Positions 16,565-25,300 of a stretch of 64,000 nt of DNA are shown here, piece by piece. Origin of the DNA: Streptomyces polyasparticus (GTDB lineage: Bacteria > Actinomycetota > Actinomycetes > Streptomycetales > Streptomycetaceae); contig NZ_JACTVJ010000017.1 of the NCBI RefSeq assembly GCF_014493765.1, forward strand, positions 62,001 to 126,000, written 5' to 3'. The translations under genes were made by a program, and so were the position numbers. Every line of letters begins with the position of its first letter. The stretch's first letter is position 1. The notes below the pieces were generated by a model that saw only the letters and a program-made list of their open reading frames with translations, was not told the DNA's origin and did no database searches.

Positions 16565-16990
16565 CGGTTCGGCATATCAGGTTCGATGCGCCGGTTCAGG
16601 ACATAGCCGAGAGACGTAGATCACAGAGATTCCAACGTAACCATTCGGGGGGCTCGTAGGTCTAAGAGGCTGATGGCAGAAACGTCTTGGGGGGCGTTTC
16701 CTTCATCAGGGGATGTCTTGGGGGACGTTCCCAGTCCGCGTTGGCCGGGGCACGTGCACGGAGAGCTTTGAGCGGCCCTCCCGTCGTTACGCGTCCCGGC
16801 AGACCGCAGGACCCGCAGTACCGAAGTGCAGGACCAGCAGGACGTCGAGCTCCAACCGAAGAGCTCGACCGCATGGCTTGTGCGCTCCGAAGACGCCCGG
16901 CCGGATCCCGTGGGGGGAATCCGCACCGGGGCTAAGGAAAGCGCCCCGCCAGCCGGCCCGTGGGGGGACCGGCGGGTGGGGCGCTTTTCT
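16565..16990 (+). ncRNA. Candidate structured small RNA with G-rich hairpin loops
   Basis: A predicted transcript of about 425 bases. Hairpin 1 (16679-16700) and hairpin 2 (16709-16732) have different stems but the same apical sequence TCTTGGGGG, each closing to a TTGGGG loop; hairpin 2 needs G-U pairs valid only on the plus strand. Hairpin 3 (16902-16923) and the apex of the terminator (near 16952-16971) share CCCGTGGGGGGA. The transcript would end at the terminator at 16938-16988. It could also be the leader of an unrecognised small protein. No Rfam family is recognised by eye. Confidence 0.4.
16938..16988 (+). terminator. Intrinsic terminator of the candidate small RNA
   Basis: AAAGCGCCCCGCC at the left pairs with GGCGGGTGGGGCGCTTT at the right, with an inner CCGGCCC/GGGACCGG stem, followed by TTTTCTGTTT. 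Stem plus T-tract indicate plus-strand termination. Confidence 0.75.
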
Positions 16991-17017
16991 GTTTCCTCCC
17001 GGCCCCTCCGGGCAACC

Positions 17018-17061
17018 CAGCCCCTCCGGCGCTTGAGGAGATCCGAACGAAGTTCGGATGC
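17018..17061 (-). repeat. Dispersed two-hairpin element, copy 1
   Basis: Read on the minus strand this matches the elements at 25769 and 50405. Hairpin a is the palindrome at 17041-17059 (ATCCGAAC/GTTCGGAT). Hairpin b is formed by CTCC (17024-17027) and GGAG (17037-17040), joined by GCGCTTGA-type loop sequence shared by all copies. Confidence 0.8.
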
Positions 17062-17067
17062 ACACAC

Positions 17068-17111
17068 AAAAGCGCCGCGCGGCACCCGTAAAACGAGTAG
17101 CCACGCGGCGC
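17068..17111 (-). terminator. Terminator of citA
   Basis: On the minus strand CGCGGCGC-type arms (17104-17111 and 17072-17079) form a GC-rich stem followed by TTTTGTGTG. It lies 30 bases after the citrate synthase stop. Confidence 0.75.
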
Positions 17112-17142
17112 GGGAAGCGATCAGGCGCTCAGCCGAAAAAGA

Positions 17143-18441
17143 TCAGCGAGCCTCGACCGGAACGAAGTCGCGCTCGACGACACCCGTGTAGATCTGGCGC
17201 GGGCGGCCGATGCGGGATCCCGGCTCCTTGATCATCTCGTGCCACTGGGCGATCCAGCCCGGCAGGCGGCCGAGGGCGAAGAGCACGGTGAACATCTCGG
17301 TCGGGAAGCCCATCGCGCGGTAGATGAGGCCCGTGTAGAAGTCCACGTTGGGGTAGAGCTTGCGCTCGACGAAGTAGTCGTCGGAGAGCGCGTGCTCTTC
17401 CAGCTTGAGGGCGATGTCCAGGAGCTCGTCGGACTTGCCGAGGGCGGAGAGAACGTCGTGCGCGGCGGCCTTGATGATCTTCGCGCGCGGGTCGAAGTTC
17501 TTGTACACCCGGTGGCCGAAGCCCATCAGGCGGACGCCGTCCTCCTTGTCCTTCACCTTGCGGATGAAGGTGTCCACGTCGTTGCCCGAGTCGCGGATGC
17601 CCTCGAGCATCTCCAGGACGGACTGGTTGGCGCCGCCGTGCAGCGGGCCCCAGAGCGCGGAGATACCGGCGGAGATCGACGCGAACATGTTGGCCTGCGA
17701 CGAGCCGACCAGACGCACCGTCGAGGTCGAGCAGTTCTGCTCGTGGTCCGCGTGCAGGATCAGGAGCTTGTCGAGCGCGGCGACCACGGTCGGGTCCAGC
17801 TCGTAATCGGCGGCCGGCACGGAGAACGTCATGCGCAGGAAGTTCTCGACGTAACCGAGGTTGTTGCTCGGGTAGACGACCGGGTGGCCGACCGACTTCT
17901 TGTACGCGTACGCGGCGATCGTCGGAAGCTTCGCGAGCAGGCGGATCGTCGAGAGGTGACGCTGCTTCTCGTCGAACGGGTTGTGGCTGTCCTGGTAGAA
18001 GGTCGACAGCGCGGAGACGACCGAGGACAGCATCGCCATCGGGTGCGCGTCCCGCGGGAAGCCGTCGTAGAACCGCTTGACGTCCTCGTGAAGGAGGGTG
18101 TGCTGGGTGATCTCGTTGCGGAACGTGGCCAGCTCGTCCACGGTCGGCAGCTCACCGTTGATCAGCAGGTACGCGACCTCGACGAACGTGGAGCGCTCGG
18201 CCAGCTGCTCGATCGGGTAGCCCCGGTAGCGCAGGATGCCGTTCTCACCGTCGAGATACGTGATGGCCGATTTGTACGCGGCCGTGTTCCCGTAGCCGCT
18301 GTCCAGGGTCACCAGACCGGTCTGGGCGCGCAGCTTCCCGATATCGAAGCCCTTGTCCCCGACGGTGCTGTCGATCACCGGGTAGGTGTACTCGCCATCG
18401 CCGTACTGAACTACTACAGCGTTGTTCGCGTTGTCGCTCAC
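17143..18441 (-). CDS. citA: Citrate synthase (type II, hexameric GltA/CitA class)
   Basis: A 432-residue citrate synthase that condenses oxaloacetate and acetyl-CoA at entry to the TCA cycle. It has the N-terminal beta-rich domain of the large bacterial type. Motifs include HADHEQNCSTSTVRLVGSSQ (first catalytic histidine region), GPLHGGANQSVLEML (second histidine) and MGFGHRVYKNFDPRA (histidine plus substrate arginine), and the catalytic aspartate lies in YPNVDFYTG. The GTG at 18441 follows GAGGG at 5 bases and begins SDNANNAVVVQYGDGEYTYP, the usual N-terminus; the longer upstream frame is not plausible. Stands alone with its own terminator. Confidence 0.96.
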   Translation of the reverse strand: MSDNANNAVVVQYGDGEYTYPVIDSTVGDKGFDIGKLRAQTGLVTLDSGYGNTAAYKSAITYLDGENGILRYRGYPIEQLAERSTFVEVAYLLINGELPTVDELATFRNEITQHTLLHEDVKRFYDGFPRDAHPMAMLSSVVSALSTFYQDSHNPFDEKQRHLSTIRLLAKLPTIAAYAYKKSVGHPVVYPSNNLGYVENFLRMTFSVPAADYELDPTVVAALDKLLILHADHEQNCSTSTVRLVGSSQANMFASISAGISALWGPLHGGANQSVLEMLEGIRDSGNDVDTFIRKVKDKEDGVRLMGFGHRVYKNFDPRAKIIKAAAHDVLSALGKSDELLDIALKLEEHALSDDYFVERKLYPNVDFYTGLIYRAMGFPTEMFTVLFALGRLPGWIAQWHEMIKEPGSRIGRPRQIYTGVVERDFVPVEAR

Positions 18442-18639
18442 GTCATCCCTCACCGACGTAGTGCCTCTTCTTCGAGGTGCCCTGACTGCTGTCCACCATC
18501 CCCCGTTTGGCCCTGGGCAGTGCACTCGGGGTCGACCATTAGGTCTATTGACGGCACTCAGTGCCGCCAGCCTGCCCATCCTGCCCCCTTGCACCCGGTT
18601 CCGGAACCCCTCCGTGATGTTTGCCACCGGGATGATCGA

Positions 18640-20904
18640 TCAACGATCACCCCCCGCGGTTCGTTCGGTCCCACCGAGCCGGAAAGCCAGGGCAGTGCAC
18701 CTCCGGCCCGCGGAAATCGTGCGTACCGCCTGGCCAAGGGCCTTGCGCGACCCCACGAGCACGACCAGTCTCTTCGCCCGGGTGACAGCGGTGTACAGCA
18801 AATTGCGTTGGAGCATCATCCAGGCACCGGTGGTGATCGGGATCACCACCGCGGGGTACTCACTGCCCTGGGACCGGTGGATGGTCACGGCATAGGCGTG
18901 GGCCAGTTCGTCGAGTTCGTCGAAGTCGTAATCGACCTCTTCGTCCTCGTCTGTCAGCACCTTCAGTTTCTGGTCGACGACATCGAGTGCCGTGACCACT
19001 CCGACGGTCCCGTTGAACACCCCGTTGGCGCCCTTCTCGTAATTGTTGCGAATCTGGGTGACCTTGTCGCCGACGCGGAACGTACGGCCGCCGAACCTTT
19101 TCTCGGCGAGGTCGGGGCGGGCGGGCGTGATGGCCTGCTGCAGCAGCCCGTTCAGCGTCCCCGCGCCGGCGGGCCCGCGGTGCATGGGGGCGAGAACCTG
19201 CACGTCACGGCGTGGATCGAGGCCGAACTTCGCGGGGATCCTGCGGGCGGCCACATCCACCGTGACCCGCCCGGCGTCCTCGGTCTCCTCCTCGACGAAG
19301 TGGAAGAAGTCGCTGAGGCCCTGGGTGAGGGGCGGGAGACCGGAGTTGATGCGGTGGGCGTTGGTGACGACACCGGACTGCTGTGCCTGGCGGAAGATCC
19401 GGGTGAGCCGCACGGCCGGCACCGGTGACTGCTCGGCGAGCAGATCCCTGAGCACCTCGCCCGCGCCGACGCTGGGCAGCTGGTCCACATCGCCGACGAA
19501 CAGCAGATGGGCGCCCTGCGGCACGGCCTTGACCAGCTTGTTGGCCAGGAGCAGATCGAGCATCGAGGCCTCGTCGACGACGACCAGATCGGCGTCGAGC
19601 GGCCGGTCCTGGTCATAGGCCGCGTCCCCGCCGGGCTTCAGCTCCAGGAGCCGGTGCACGGTGGAGGCCTCCGCGCCGGTGAGCTCGGCGAGGCGCTTCG
19701 CGGCCCGGCCCGTGGGAGCGGCCAGGACCACCTTGGCCTTCTTGGCCCGGGCCAGCTCCACGATCGACCGTACGGTGAAGGACTTGCCGCAGCCGGGCCC
19801 GCCGGTGAGGACCGCGACCTTGCGGGTCAGCGAAAGCTTGACCGCCTCTTCCTGCTCGGGCGCGAGCGAGGCCCCCGTCCTGGTCTTGAGCCAGCCGAGC
19901 GCCTTGTCCCAGTAGACGTCCCGGAAGCCGGGCATCCGGTCCTCGTCGGTGCTCAGGAGCCGCTTGATCCGGCCCGCGAGGGAGAGCTCGGCCCGGTGGA
20001 AGGGGACGAGGAAGACCCCGGTGACCGGCTCGCCGTCCGGGCCCGGCACCCGCTCCCGTACGACTCCCTCCGGGTCCTCGGCCAGCTCGCCCAGGCACTC
20101 GATGACCAGGCCCGTGTCGACCTGGAGGAGCTTGACCGCGTCGGCGATCAGGAGGTCCTCGGGCAGGAAGCAGTGGCCCTGGTCGGTGGACTGCGACAAG
20201 GCGTACTGCAGCCCGGACTTGACCCGCTCCGGGCTGTCGTGCGGAATGCCCACGGCCTGGGCGATGCGGTCGGCCGTCAGGAAGCCGATGCCCCAGACGT
20301 CGGCGGCCAGGCGGTACGGCTCATTCTTGACGACGGAGATCGAGGCGTCCGCGTACTTCTTGTAGATGCGCACGGCGATGGACGTGGAGACGCCGACGCC
20401 CTGCAGGAAGACCATGACCTCCTTGATGGCCTTCTGCTCCTCCCAGGCGTCCGCGATCTTCTTGGTGCGCTTGGGTCCGAGCCCCGGTACCTCGATGAGC
20501 CTCTTGGGCTCCTCCTCGATGATCCTGAGCGTGTCCAGGCCGAAGTGCTCCGTGATGCGGTCCGCGAACACCGGACCGATGCCCTTGACCAGGCCCGATC
20601 CCAGATAGCGGCGGATGCCCTGGATCGTGGCGGGCAGCAGCGTCGTGTAGTTCTCCACCGTGAACTGCTTGCCGTACTGCGGATGCGAGCCCCAGCGGCC
20701 CTCCATCCGCAGCGACTCTCCCACCTGGGCGCCGAGCAGCGAGCCCACGACGGTGAGCAGATCGCCGGCGCCGCGTCCGGTGTCCACGCGGGCGACCGTG
20801 TATCCGTTCTCCTCATTGGCATACGTGATCCGCTCGAGGACTCCTTCGAGCACCGCGAGCCGGGGCTGGGGCAGCCCTGGGCTGTTGCCGGTACGGCTGG
20901 TCAT
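18640..20904 (-). CDS. recD2: RecD2-type SF1B DNA helicase
   Basis: A 754-residue ATP-dependent 5'-3' helicase of the RecD2 (RecD-like without RecBC) family. An N-terminal OB-like region is followed by helix-hairpin-helix motifs (GSGLVKGIGPVFADRI; VPGLGPKRTKKI). Walker A GGPGCGKSFT lies near residue 370, the DEAD-box-like motif in VVVDEASMLD, motif III in GDVDQLPSVGAG, and the C-terminal UvrD-type domain has IHRSQGSEYPAVV and LLYTAVTRAKRLVVLVG. It acts in replication-fork and DNA-damage tolerance in organisms lacking RecBCD, as Streptomyces does. ATG at 20904 has no strong ribosome site. It ends about 200 bases upstream of citA on the same strand. Confidence 0.95.
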   Translation of the reverse strand: MTSRTGNSPGLPQPRLAVLEGVLERITYANEENGYTVARVDTGRGAGDLLTVVGSLLGAQVGESLRMEGRWGSHPQYGKQFTVENYTTLLPATIQGIRRYLGSGLVKGIGPVFADRITEHFGLDTLRIIEEEPKRLIEVPGLGPKRTKKIADAWEEQKAIKEVMVFLQGVGVSTSIAVRIYKKYADASISVVKNEPYRLAADVWGIGFLTADRIAQAVGIPHDSPERVKSGLQYALSQSTDQGHCFLPEDLLIADAVKLLQVDTGLVIECLGELAEDPEGVVRERVPGPDGEPVTGVFLVPFHRAELSLAGRIKRLLSTDEDRMPGFRDVYWDKALGWLKTRTGASLAPEQEEAVKLSLTRKVAVLTGGPGCGKSFTVRSIVELARAKKAKVVLAAPTGRAAKRLAELTGAEASTVHRLLELKPGGDAAYDQDRPLDADLVVVDEASMLDLLLANKLVKAVPQGAHLLFVGDVDQLPSVGAGEVLRDLLAEQSPVPAVRLTRIFRQAQQSGVVTNAHRINSGLPPLTQGLSDFFHFVEEETEDAGRVTVDVAARRIPAKFGLDPRRDVQVLAPMHRGPAGAGTLNGLLQQAITPARPDLAEKRFGGRTFRVGDKVTQIRNNYEKGANGVFNGTVGVVTALDVVDQKLKVLTDEDEEVDYDFDELDELAHAYAVTIHRSQGSEYPAVVIPITTGAWMMLQRNLLYTAVTRAKRLVVLVGSRKALGQAVRTISAGRRCTALAFRLGGTERTAGGDR

Positions 20905-21182
20905 GAGGCGACGTTAGCGGGCGGCACCGACAGCGCGGGAAGCCTGTGGAAAACCTGCCCGGGCCCATGTTTGAGGGGGCCCGGCCCCCCGGCCGAACCC
21001 CCTCGGTTCCCCTCCCTCAGCGCTTCCCCCGATCCCCCCGGATCCCCTCCCAGAAGCCCTGATGCCTAGTACGACCCACGTCACCGAGAAAGGGTTGTAC
21101 GGCTGCGGGCAGTAATTTTCGTGCGGGTCCCCGCTTCCGCTTCCGGGTGCCGACAAACCGGGGCAGCCGTAGCGTTTCAGAC

Positions 21183-21797
21183 ATGAGCGAAGATGCGAAT
21201 GTGCCGCTTGAGAAGGCTGTGATCGACGAACTCGGCGACGACAAGCTGCAGGAGATCGCCGGTCTGCTCGACACCGACGCCGCCGGCGCGCAGAACATGA
21301 TCACCGAGACCGTCTCCGCGCTCTCCGGCGGGCTTCAGGACAAGGCCGCCAACGGCGCTCCCGAAGAAGTCGACGAGATGCGCCAGGCCTTCGCCGAGGC
21401 CGGCGACGCTCCGCTGCAGGGCGTGGCCACCCTGGGCGGCGGCCTCGGCGGGCTGCTCGGCGGCGGGATGATGGCCGGCATGCTATCCAAGATGAGCAAG
21501 CCGGTCGCCAATGCCGTGTCCAAGAAGACGGGTATCCCGGCGACGACCGTGTCGCGCGCCATCGAGCTGCTCATCCCCGTCCTGCTCGCCGTACTGACGA
21601 AACGGGCCGCGTCGACGAAGGGCGCCGGAGCCGGATCGGCGCAGGCTTCGTCCTCCGGCCCGATTCCCACGCCGGGCCCGGTCCCCGGTGCGGCACCGGG
21701 TGCCACGCCGACACCGGGTCCGACGGGCGGCCAGGCAGGCGGCGGCCTCGATCTCGGCGAGATCCTGGGCAGCATTCTCGGCGGCGGAAAGAAGTAG
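21183..21797 (+). CDS. DUF937-family protein
   Basis: A 204-residue acidic protein. Residues 1-140 match the DUF937 pattern: LEKAVIDELGDDKLQEIAGLLDTD, a glycine-rich hinge (GGGLGGLLGGGMMAGML), then KKTGIPATTVSRAIELLIPVLLAVL. A proline/glycine/serine linker follows, with a final LDLGEILGSILGGGKK helix that fits the same repeat logic. The family resembles the bacterial YidB type and has no agreed function. No signal peptide or clear membrane helix. It is divergent from recD2 over 278 bases and is followed by a near-perfect terminator, so it is monocistronic. Confidence 0.85.
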   Translation: MSEDANVPLEKAVIDELGDDKLQEIAGLLDTDAAGAQNMITETVSALSGGLQDKAANGAPEEVDEMRQAFAEAGDAPLQGVATLGGGLGGLLGGGMMAGMLSKMSKPVANAVSKKTGIPATTVSRAIELLIPVLLAVLTKRAASTKGAGAGSAQASSSGPIPTPGPVPGAAPGATPTPGPTGGQAGGGLDLGEILGSILGGGKK

Positions 21798-21804
21798 GCG
21801 CACA

Positions 21805-21847
21805 GGGTGCGGCCGCCCGGGTCCCCCGTGCCCGGGCGGCCGCACCC
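21805..21847. terminator. 17-bp perfect-stem terminator between DUF937 gene and the TIM-barrel gene
   Basis: GGGTGCGGCCGCCCGGG (21805-21821) pairs with CCCGGGCGGCCGCACCC (21831-21847) around a 9-base loop. It separates convergent genes and probably works in both directions. Confidence 0.85.
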
Positions 21848-21855
21848 TCCTGCGT

Positions 21856-22713
21856 TCAGCCCGCGGTGACCTCGCCGGCGACCGCGGAGAAGCGCTCCGC
21901 CGTCTCGCCGAGCACCGCCGCGCCGTCCTCGCGCGCCCACAGCTCCGCGTTGAAGAGCTCGACCTCCACCGGGCCCGTGTAGCCCGCGGCGTCGACCAGG
22001 CGCCACCAGTGCGCGAGATCGATCGAACCGTCGCCGAGCTGGCCGCGTCCGGTGAGAACGCCCTCGGGCAACGGCGTGGTCCAGTCCGCCAGTTGGAACG
22101 TGTGCAGCCGGCCACCCGCACCCGCGCGCACGATCTGCGCGGGCGCCAGGTCGTCCCACCAGATGTGATACGTGTCCACGCAGACCCCGACCTGCTCGGC
22201 GGGGAAGCGTTCCGCGAGGTCGAGGGCCTGGCCGAGCGTGGAGACCACGCAGCGGTCGGCCGCGTACATGGGATGCAGCGGTTCGATCGCGAGCCGTACG
22301 CCGTGCTCGGCGGCGTACGGGCCGAGTTCTGCGAGGGCGTCCGCGATGCGTTCGCGGGCGCCGGCCAAGTCCTTGTCCCCTGCGGGCAGTCCGCCCGAGA
22401 CGAGGACGAGGGTGTCGGTGCCGAGGGTCGCGGCCTCGTCGATCGCGGCGCGGTTGTCGTCGAGCGCGCGACGGCGTTCGGCCGGGTCGATCGCGGTGAA
22501 GAAGCCGCCGCGGCAGAGCGTGGTGACGGTCAGGCCCGCGTCCCTGACCAGCTTCGCCGCCGCTTCGACGCCGAATTCCTGCACGGGTTCACGCCAGAGC
22601 CCGACACCCGTGACGCCCAACTTGCCGCAGGTCTCGGCGAGTTCGGGCAGCGAGAGCTGCTTGACCGTCATCTGGTTGATGCTGAAGCGCGCGAGGCCGT
22701 CCGGGGCGGTCAT
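21856..22713 (-). CDS. TIM-barrel sugar phosphate isomerase/epimerase
   Basis: A 285-residue AP-endonuclease-family-2-type barrel. It begins RFSINQMTVKQLSLPELAE. Likely metal-binding residues are seen in RLAIEPLHPMYA (glutamate), VGVCVDTYHIWWD (aspartate/histidine), HTFQLADW (histidine) and VEVELFN (final glutamate). It is the last gene of a three-gene operon, overlapping the DUF993 gene by 4 bases (ATGA). The operon partner set (oxidoreductase, DUF993, isomerase) points to breakdown of a sugar, cyclitol or sugar acid. The precise substrate cannot be read from sequence. Confidence 0.88.
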   Translation of the reverse strand: MTAPDGLARFSINQMTVKQLSLPELAETCGKLGVTGVGLWREPVQEFGVEAAAKLVRDAGLTVTTLCRGGFFTAIDPAERRRALDDNRAAIDEAATLGTDTLVLVSGGLPAGDKDLAGARERIADALAELGPYAAEHGVRLAIEPLHPMYAADRCVVSTLGQALDLAERFPAEQVGVCVDTYHIWWDDLAPAQIVRAGAGGRLHTFQLADWTTPLPEGVLTGRGQLGDGSIDLAHWWRLVDAAGYTGPVEVELFNAELWAREDGAAVLGETAERFSAVAGEVTAG

Positions 22714-23876
22714 CGGCCCACTCCGTACACGTCGAGCAGCGACTTCATCCGGGCCTCGGCGAGCGCCGGGTCCGGGAACAGGCCGAGCTGGTCGGCCAGG
22801 TGGTAGGCGTGCGCCAGGTGCGGCAGCGAGCGTGCCGACTGCAGGCCGCCCACCATCGAGAAGTGGGACTGGTGCCCGGCGAGCCAGGCGAGGAAGACGA
22901 CGCCGGTCTTGTAGAAGCGAGTGGGCTTTTGGAACAGGTGCCGCGACAACTCGACCGTGGGGTCGAGGAGTTCACGGAAGCCCTTGGCGTCACCCGTGTC
23001 CAGGACACGGACCGCCTCGGCCGCGAGCGGACCGAGCGGGTCGAAGATGCCGAGCAGGGCGTGGCTGAAGCCCTGGTCGTCGCCGGCGATGAGTTCGGGG
23101 TAGTTGAAGTCGTCGCCGGTGTAGCAGCGCACGCCGTTGGGCAGCCGGCGGCGCAGCGCGACCTCGCGGTCGGCGTCGAGCAGCGAGACCTTGATGCCGT
23201 CCACCTTGTCCGAGTGGGCGGCGATCACCTCCAGGAAGGTCTCGGTCGCGGCGTCCAGGTCCGCCGAACCCCAGTAGCCCTCGAGCGCCGGGTCGAACAT
23301 CGGGCCCAGCCAGTGCAGGATCACGGGCTCGGAGGCCTGGCGCAGCAGGCCCCCGTACACGGTGAGGTAGTCCTCGGGGCCGCGGGCGACGGCCGCGAGG
23401 GCGCGGGACGCCATGAGGATCGCCTGCGCGCCCGTCCCCTCCACGAGCGCGAGTTGTTCCTCGTACGCGGCCGTCACCTCGGCGAGCGTCGGCGTGACGC
23501 CGTTCTTCGGGGTGAGCTGATCGGTGCCGACTCCGCACGCGATCAGTCCGTCCACTGCCTTGGCCTCGGCGGCGGAGCGGCGGATCAGCTCGGCCGCGCC
23601 CGCCCAGTCCAGGCCCATGCCGCGCTGTGCGGTGTCCATGGCCTCGGCGACACCGAGGCCGTGCGACCACAGGTGGCGGCGGAAGGCGAGGGTGGCGTCC
23701 CAGTCGACGGCGGCCGGGTCGTCCTGCGAGACGTCGGCGTACGGGTCGGCGACCACGTGGGCGGCGGAGAACACCGTCCGGGAGACGAGCGGTGCGCTGC
23801 CCGAGACGGCGAGCGGTTCGGTGCGCGGGTCGTAGGCGAAGGTGCCGCCGCCGGCGCGGGGCAGGTGGATCGTCAT
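22710..23876 (-). CDS. DUF993-family protein (dihydrodipicolinate synthase-like barrel)
   Basis: A 388-residue protein of the DUF993 family, related to dihydrodipicolinate synthase/N-acetylneuraminate lyase barrels. Recognisable pieces are FSAAHVVADPYAD near the N-terminus, GLIACGVGTDQL, EPVILHWLGPMFDPALEGYWGS split over two strands, and KVDGIKVSLLD, whose lysine aligns with the usual Schiff-base position of such aldolases. YTGDDFNYPELI lies further on. I infer an aldolase or lyase acting after the oxidoreductase in this operon. The next gene overlaps its stop by 4 bases. Upstream is a 121-base GC-rich gap before the oxidoreductase gene. Confidence 0.82.
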   Translation of the reverse strand: MTIHLPRAGGGTFAYDPRTEPLAVSGSAPLVSRTVFSAAHVVADPYADVSQDDPAAVDWDATLAFRRHLWSHGLGVAEAMDTAQRGMGLDWAGAAELIRRSAAEAKAVDGLIACGVGTDQLTPKNGVTPTLAEVTAAYEEQLALVEGTGAQAILMASRALAAVARGPEDYLTVYGGLLRQASEPVILHWLGPMFDPALEGYWGSADLDAATETFLEVIAAHSDKVDGIKVSLLDADREVALRRRLPNGVRCYTGDDFNYPELIAGDDQGFSHALLGIFDPLGPLAAEAVRVLDTGDAKGFRELLDPTVELSRHLFQKPTRFYKTGVVFLAWLAGHQSHFSMVGGLQSARSLPHLAHAYHLADQLGLFPDPALAEARMKSLLDVYGVGR

Positions 23877-23997
23877 GGTGCGGGCTCCGTGATTGCGCGG
23901 GTGCGGTGGGCCGCGGGCGCGGTCGGTGCGGGTGCGGTCGAGGGGGGTGCGGTCGAGGCGGGACGGGTCACCGGCGCGGGTGAGACCGGGCGGCGGG

Positions 23998-25155
23998 TCA
24001 CAGGTTCAGCTCGGGGACGTCGTAACGGCGGCCCTCCGCCGAGGACTTGAGGCCCAGCTCGGCGAGCTGCACGCCGCGGGCGCCTGCGAGCAGGTCCCAG
24101 TGGTAGGGCTCGTCCAGGACGACATGGCGCAGGAAGAGCTCCCACTGGACCTTGAACCCGTTGTCGAACTCACCGTTGTCCGGCACCTCCTGCCACTGGT
24201 CGCGGAAGGACTCGGTGACGGGGATGTCCGGGTTCCAGACGGGCTTCGGGGTGGCCGAGCGGTGCTGGACGCGGCAGTTGCGCAGACCCGCGACGGCGGA
24301 GCCCTCGGTGCCGTCGACCTGGAACTCGACGAGTTCGTCGCGGTTGACCCGTACCGCCCAGGAGGAGTTGATCTGCGCGACCGCGCCGCTCTCCAGCTCG
24401 AAGATGCCGTACGCGGCGTCGTCGGCGGTGGCGTCGTAGGGCTTGGACTGCTCGTCCCAGCGCTGCGGGATGTGGGTCGAGACGAGCGAGGTCACAGACT
24501 TCACGCGGCCGAACAGCTCGTGCAGCACGTACTCCCAGTGCGGGAACATGTCGACGACGATGCCGCCGCCGTCCTCGGCGCGGTAGTTCCAGCTGGGGCG
24601 CTGGGCCTCCTGCCAGTCGCCCTCGAAGACCCAGTAGCCGAACTCGCCGCGTACGGAGAGGATCCGGCCGAAGAAGCCGCCGTCGATCAGGCGCTTCAGC
24701 TTGAGCAGGCCCGGCAGGAAGATCTTGTCCTGGACGACGCCGTGCTTGATGCCCGCTTCCTTGGCGAGACGGGCCAGCTCCAGGGCGCCTTCGAGCGAGG
24801 TGGCGGTGGGCTTCTCGGTGTAGATGTGCTTGCCGGCGGCGATGGCCTTCTTGAGGATGTCCTCGCGGGTGGAGGTCATCGCGGCGTCGAAGAAGATGTC
24901 GACCGAGTCGTCGGCGAGTACGGCGTCGATGTCGGTGGAGACATTGGCCTGGTCGAGGCCGTGGCGCTCGGCGAGCTCGCGCAGGGCGTACTCGCGGCGG
25001 CCGACGAGGACGGGCTCCGGCCACAGGACCGTGCCGTTGCCGAGGTCGAGGCCGCCCTGTTCGCGCAGCGCGAGGATCGAGCGGACCAGGTGCTGGCGGT
25101 AACCCATGCGCCCCGTCACGCCGTTCATGGCAATACGCACCGTTTTGCGTGTCAC
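23998..25155 (-). CDS. Gfo/Idh/MocA-family NAD(P)-dependent oxidoreductase
   Basis: A 385-residue oxidoreductase, first gene of the operon. The N-terminal Rossmann domain begins TVRIAMNGVTGRMGYRQHL, close to the GxNGxxGxxG type. The family motif EKP is present in HIYTEKPTATS, and the C-terminal beta-sheet domain contains GGGIVVDMFPHWEYVL with the catalytic-region histidine. It probably oxidises a sugar or cyclitol hydroxyl. GTG at 25155 has GGAGGG 6 bases upstream; longer frames lack a site. A LacI-type palindrome lies 125 bases upstream and the lacI-family gene is divergent beyond the repeat region. Confidence 0.9.
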   Translation of the reverse strand: MTRKTVRIAMNGVTGRMGYRQHLVRSILALREQGGLDLGNGTVLWPEPVLVGRREYALRELAERHGLDQANVSTDIDAVLADDSVDIFFDAAMTSTREDILKKAIAAGKHIYTEKPTATSLEGALELARLAKEAGIKHGVVQDKIFLPGLLKLKRLIDGGFFGRILSVRGEFGYWVFEGDWQEAQRPSWNYRAEDGGGIVVDMFPHWEYVLHELFGRVKSVTSLVSTHIPQRWDEQSKPYDATADDAAYGIFELESGAVAQINSSWAVRVNRDELVEFQVDGTEGSAVAGLRNCRVQHRSATPKPVWNPDIPVTESFRDQWQEVPDNGEFDNGFKVQWELFLRHVVLDEPYHWDLLAGARGVQLAELGLKSSAEGRRYDVPELNL

Positions 25156-25280
25156 TGATGTCCCTCCGTTTGGCAGGCGCGTGCCGGTCGGCTGCGACGC
25201 CGGGTCTGGTGATGGGTCGGCGAGTTGCGGGCGCTGCTCCGGGGCAGGCACGGGCAGCGTCGGCCCCCTGCCGAGCCTTC

Positions 25281-25300
25281 GATAGCAAGCGCTTTCTATC
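25281..25300. promoter_or_regulatory. LacI-family operator upstream of the Gfo/DUF993 operon
   Basis: GATAGCAAGCGCTTTCTATC is an inverted repeat with a single mismatched pair and the central AAGCGCTT typical of LacI/GalR operators. It lies 126 bases before the oxidoreductase GTG and presumably binds the LacI-type protein encoded at 26634. Confidence 0.8.

Larger units (their letters stand above)
16457..17142. other. Gene-free region between copA and citA
   Basis: I support no protein gene here. The longest frames (for example GTG at 16826) run through the terminators and have no recognisable product. The stretch holds a predicted promoter, four G-rich hairpins and an intrinsic terminator on the plus strand (candidate small RNA), one copy of a dispersed hairpin element (17018-17061) and the citA terminator (17068-17111). 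Confidence 0.6.

Noticed and set aside
16660-16760. 6C-type RNA on the minus strand (C-rich loops)
   Set aside because: Loops of five to six C are present when read on the minus strand, but stem 2 needs G-U pairs that exist only on the plus strand, and no minus-strand terminator follows.
16826-17104. Small protein gene starting at GTG 16826
   Set aside because: The frame runs through a strong terminator and the dispersed element, and the product matches nothing I recognise; a short peptide cannot be fully excluded.
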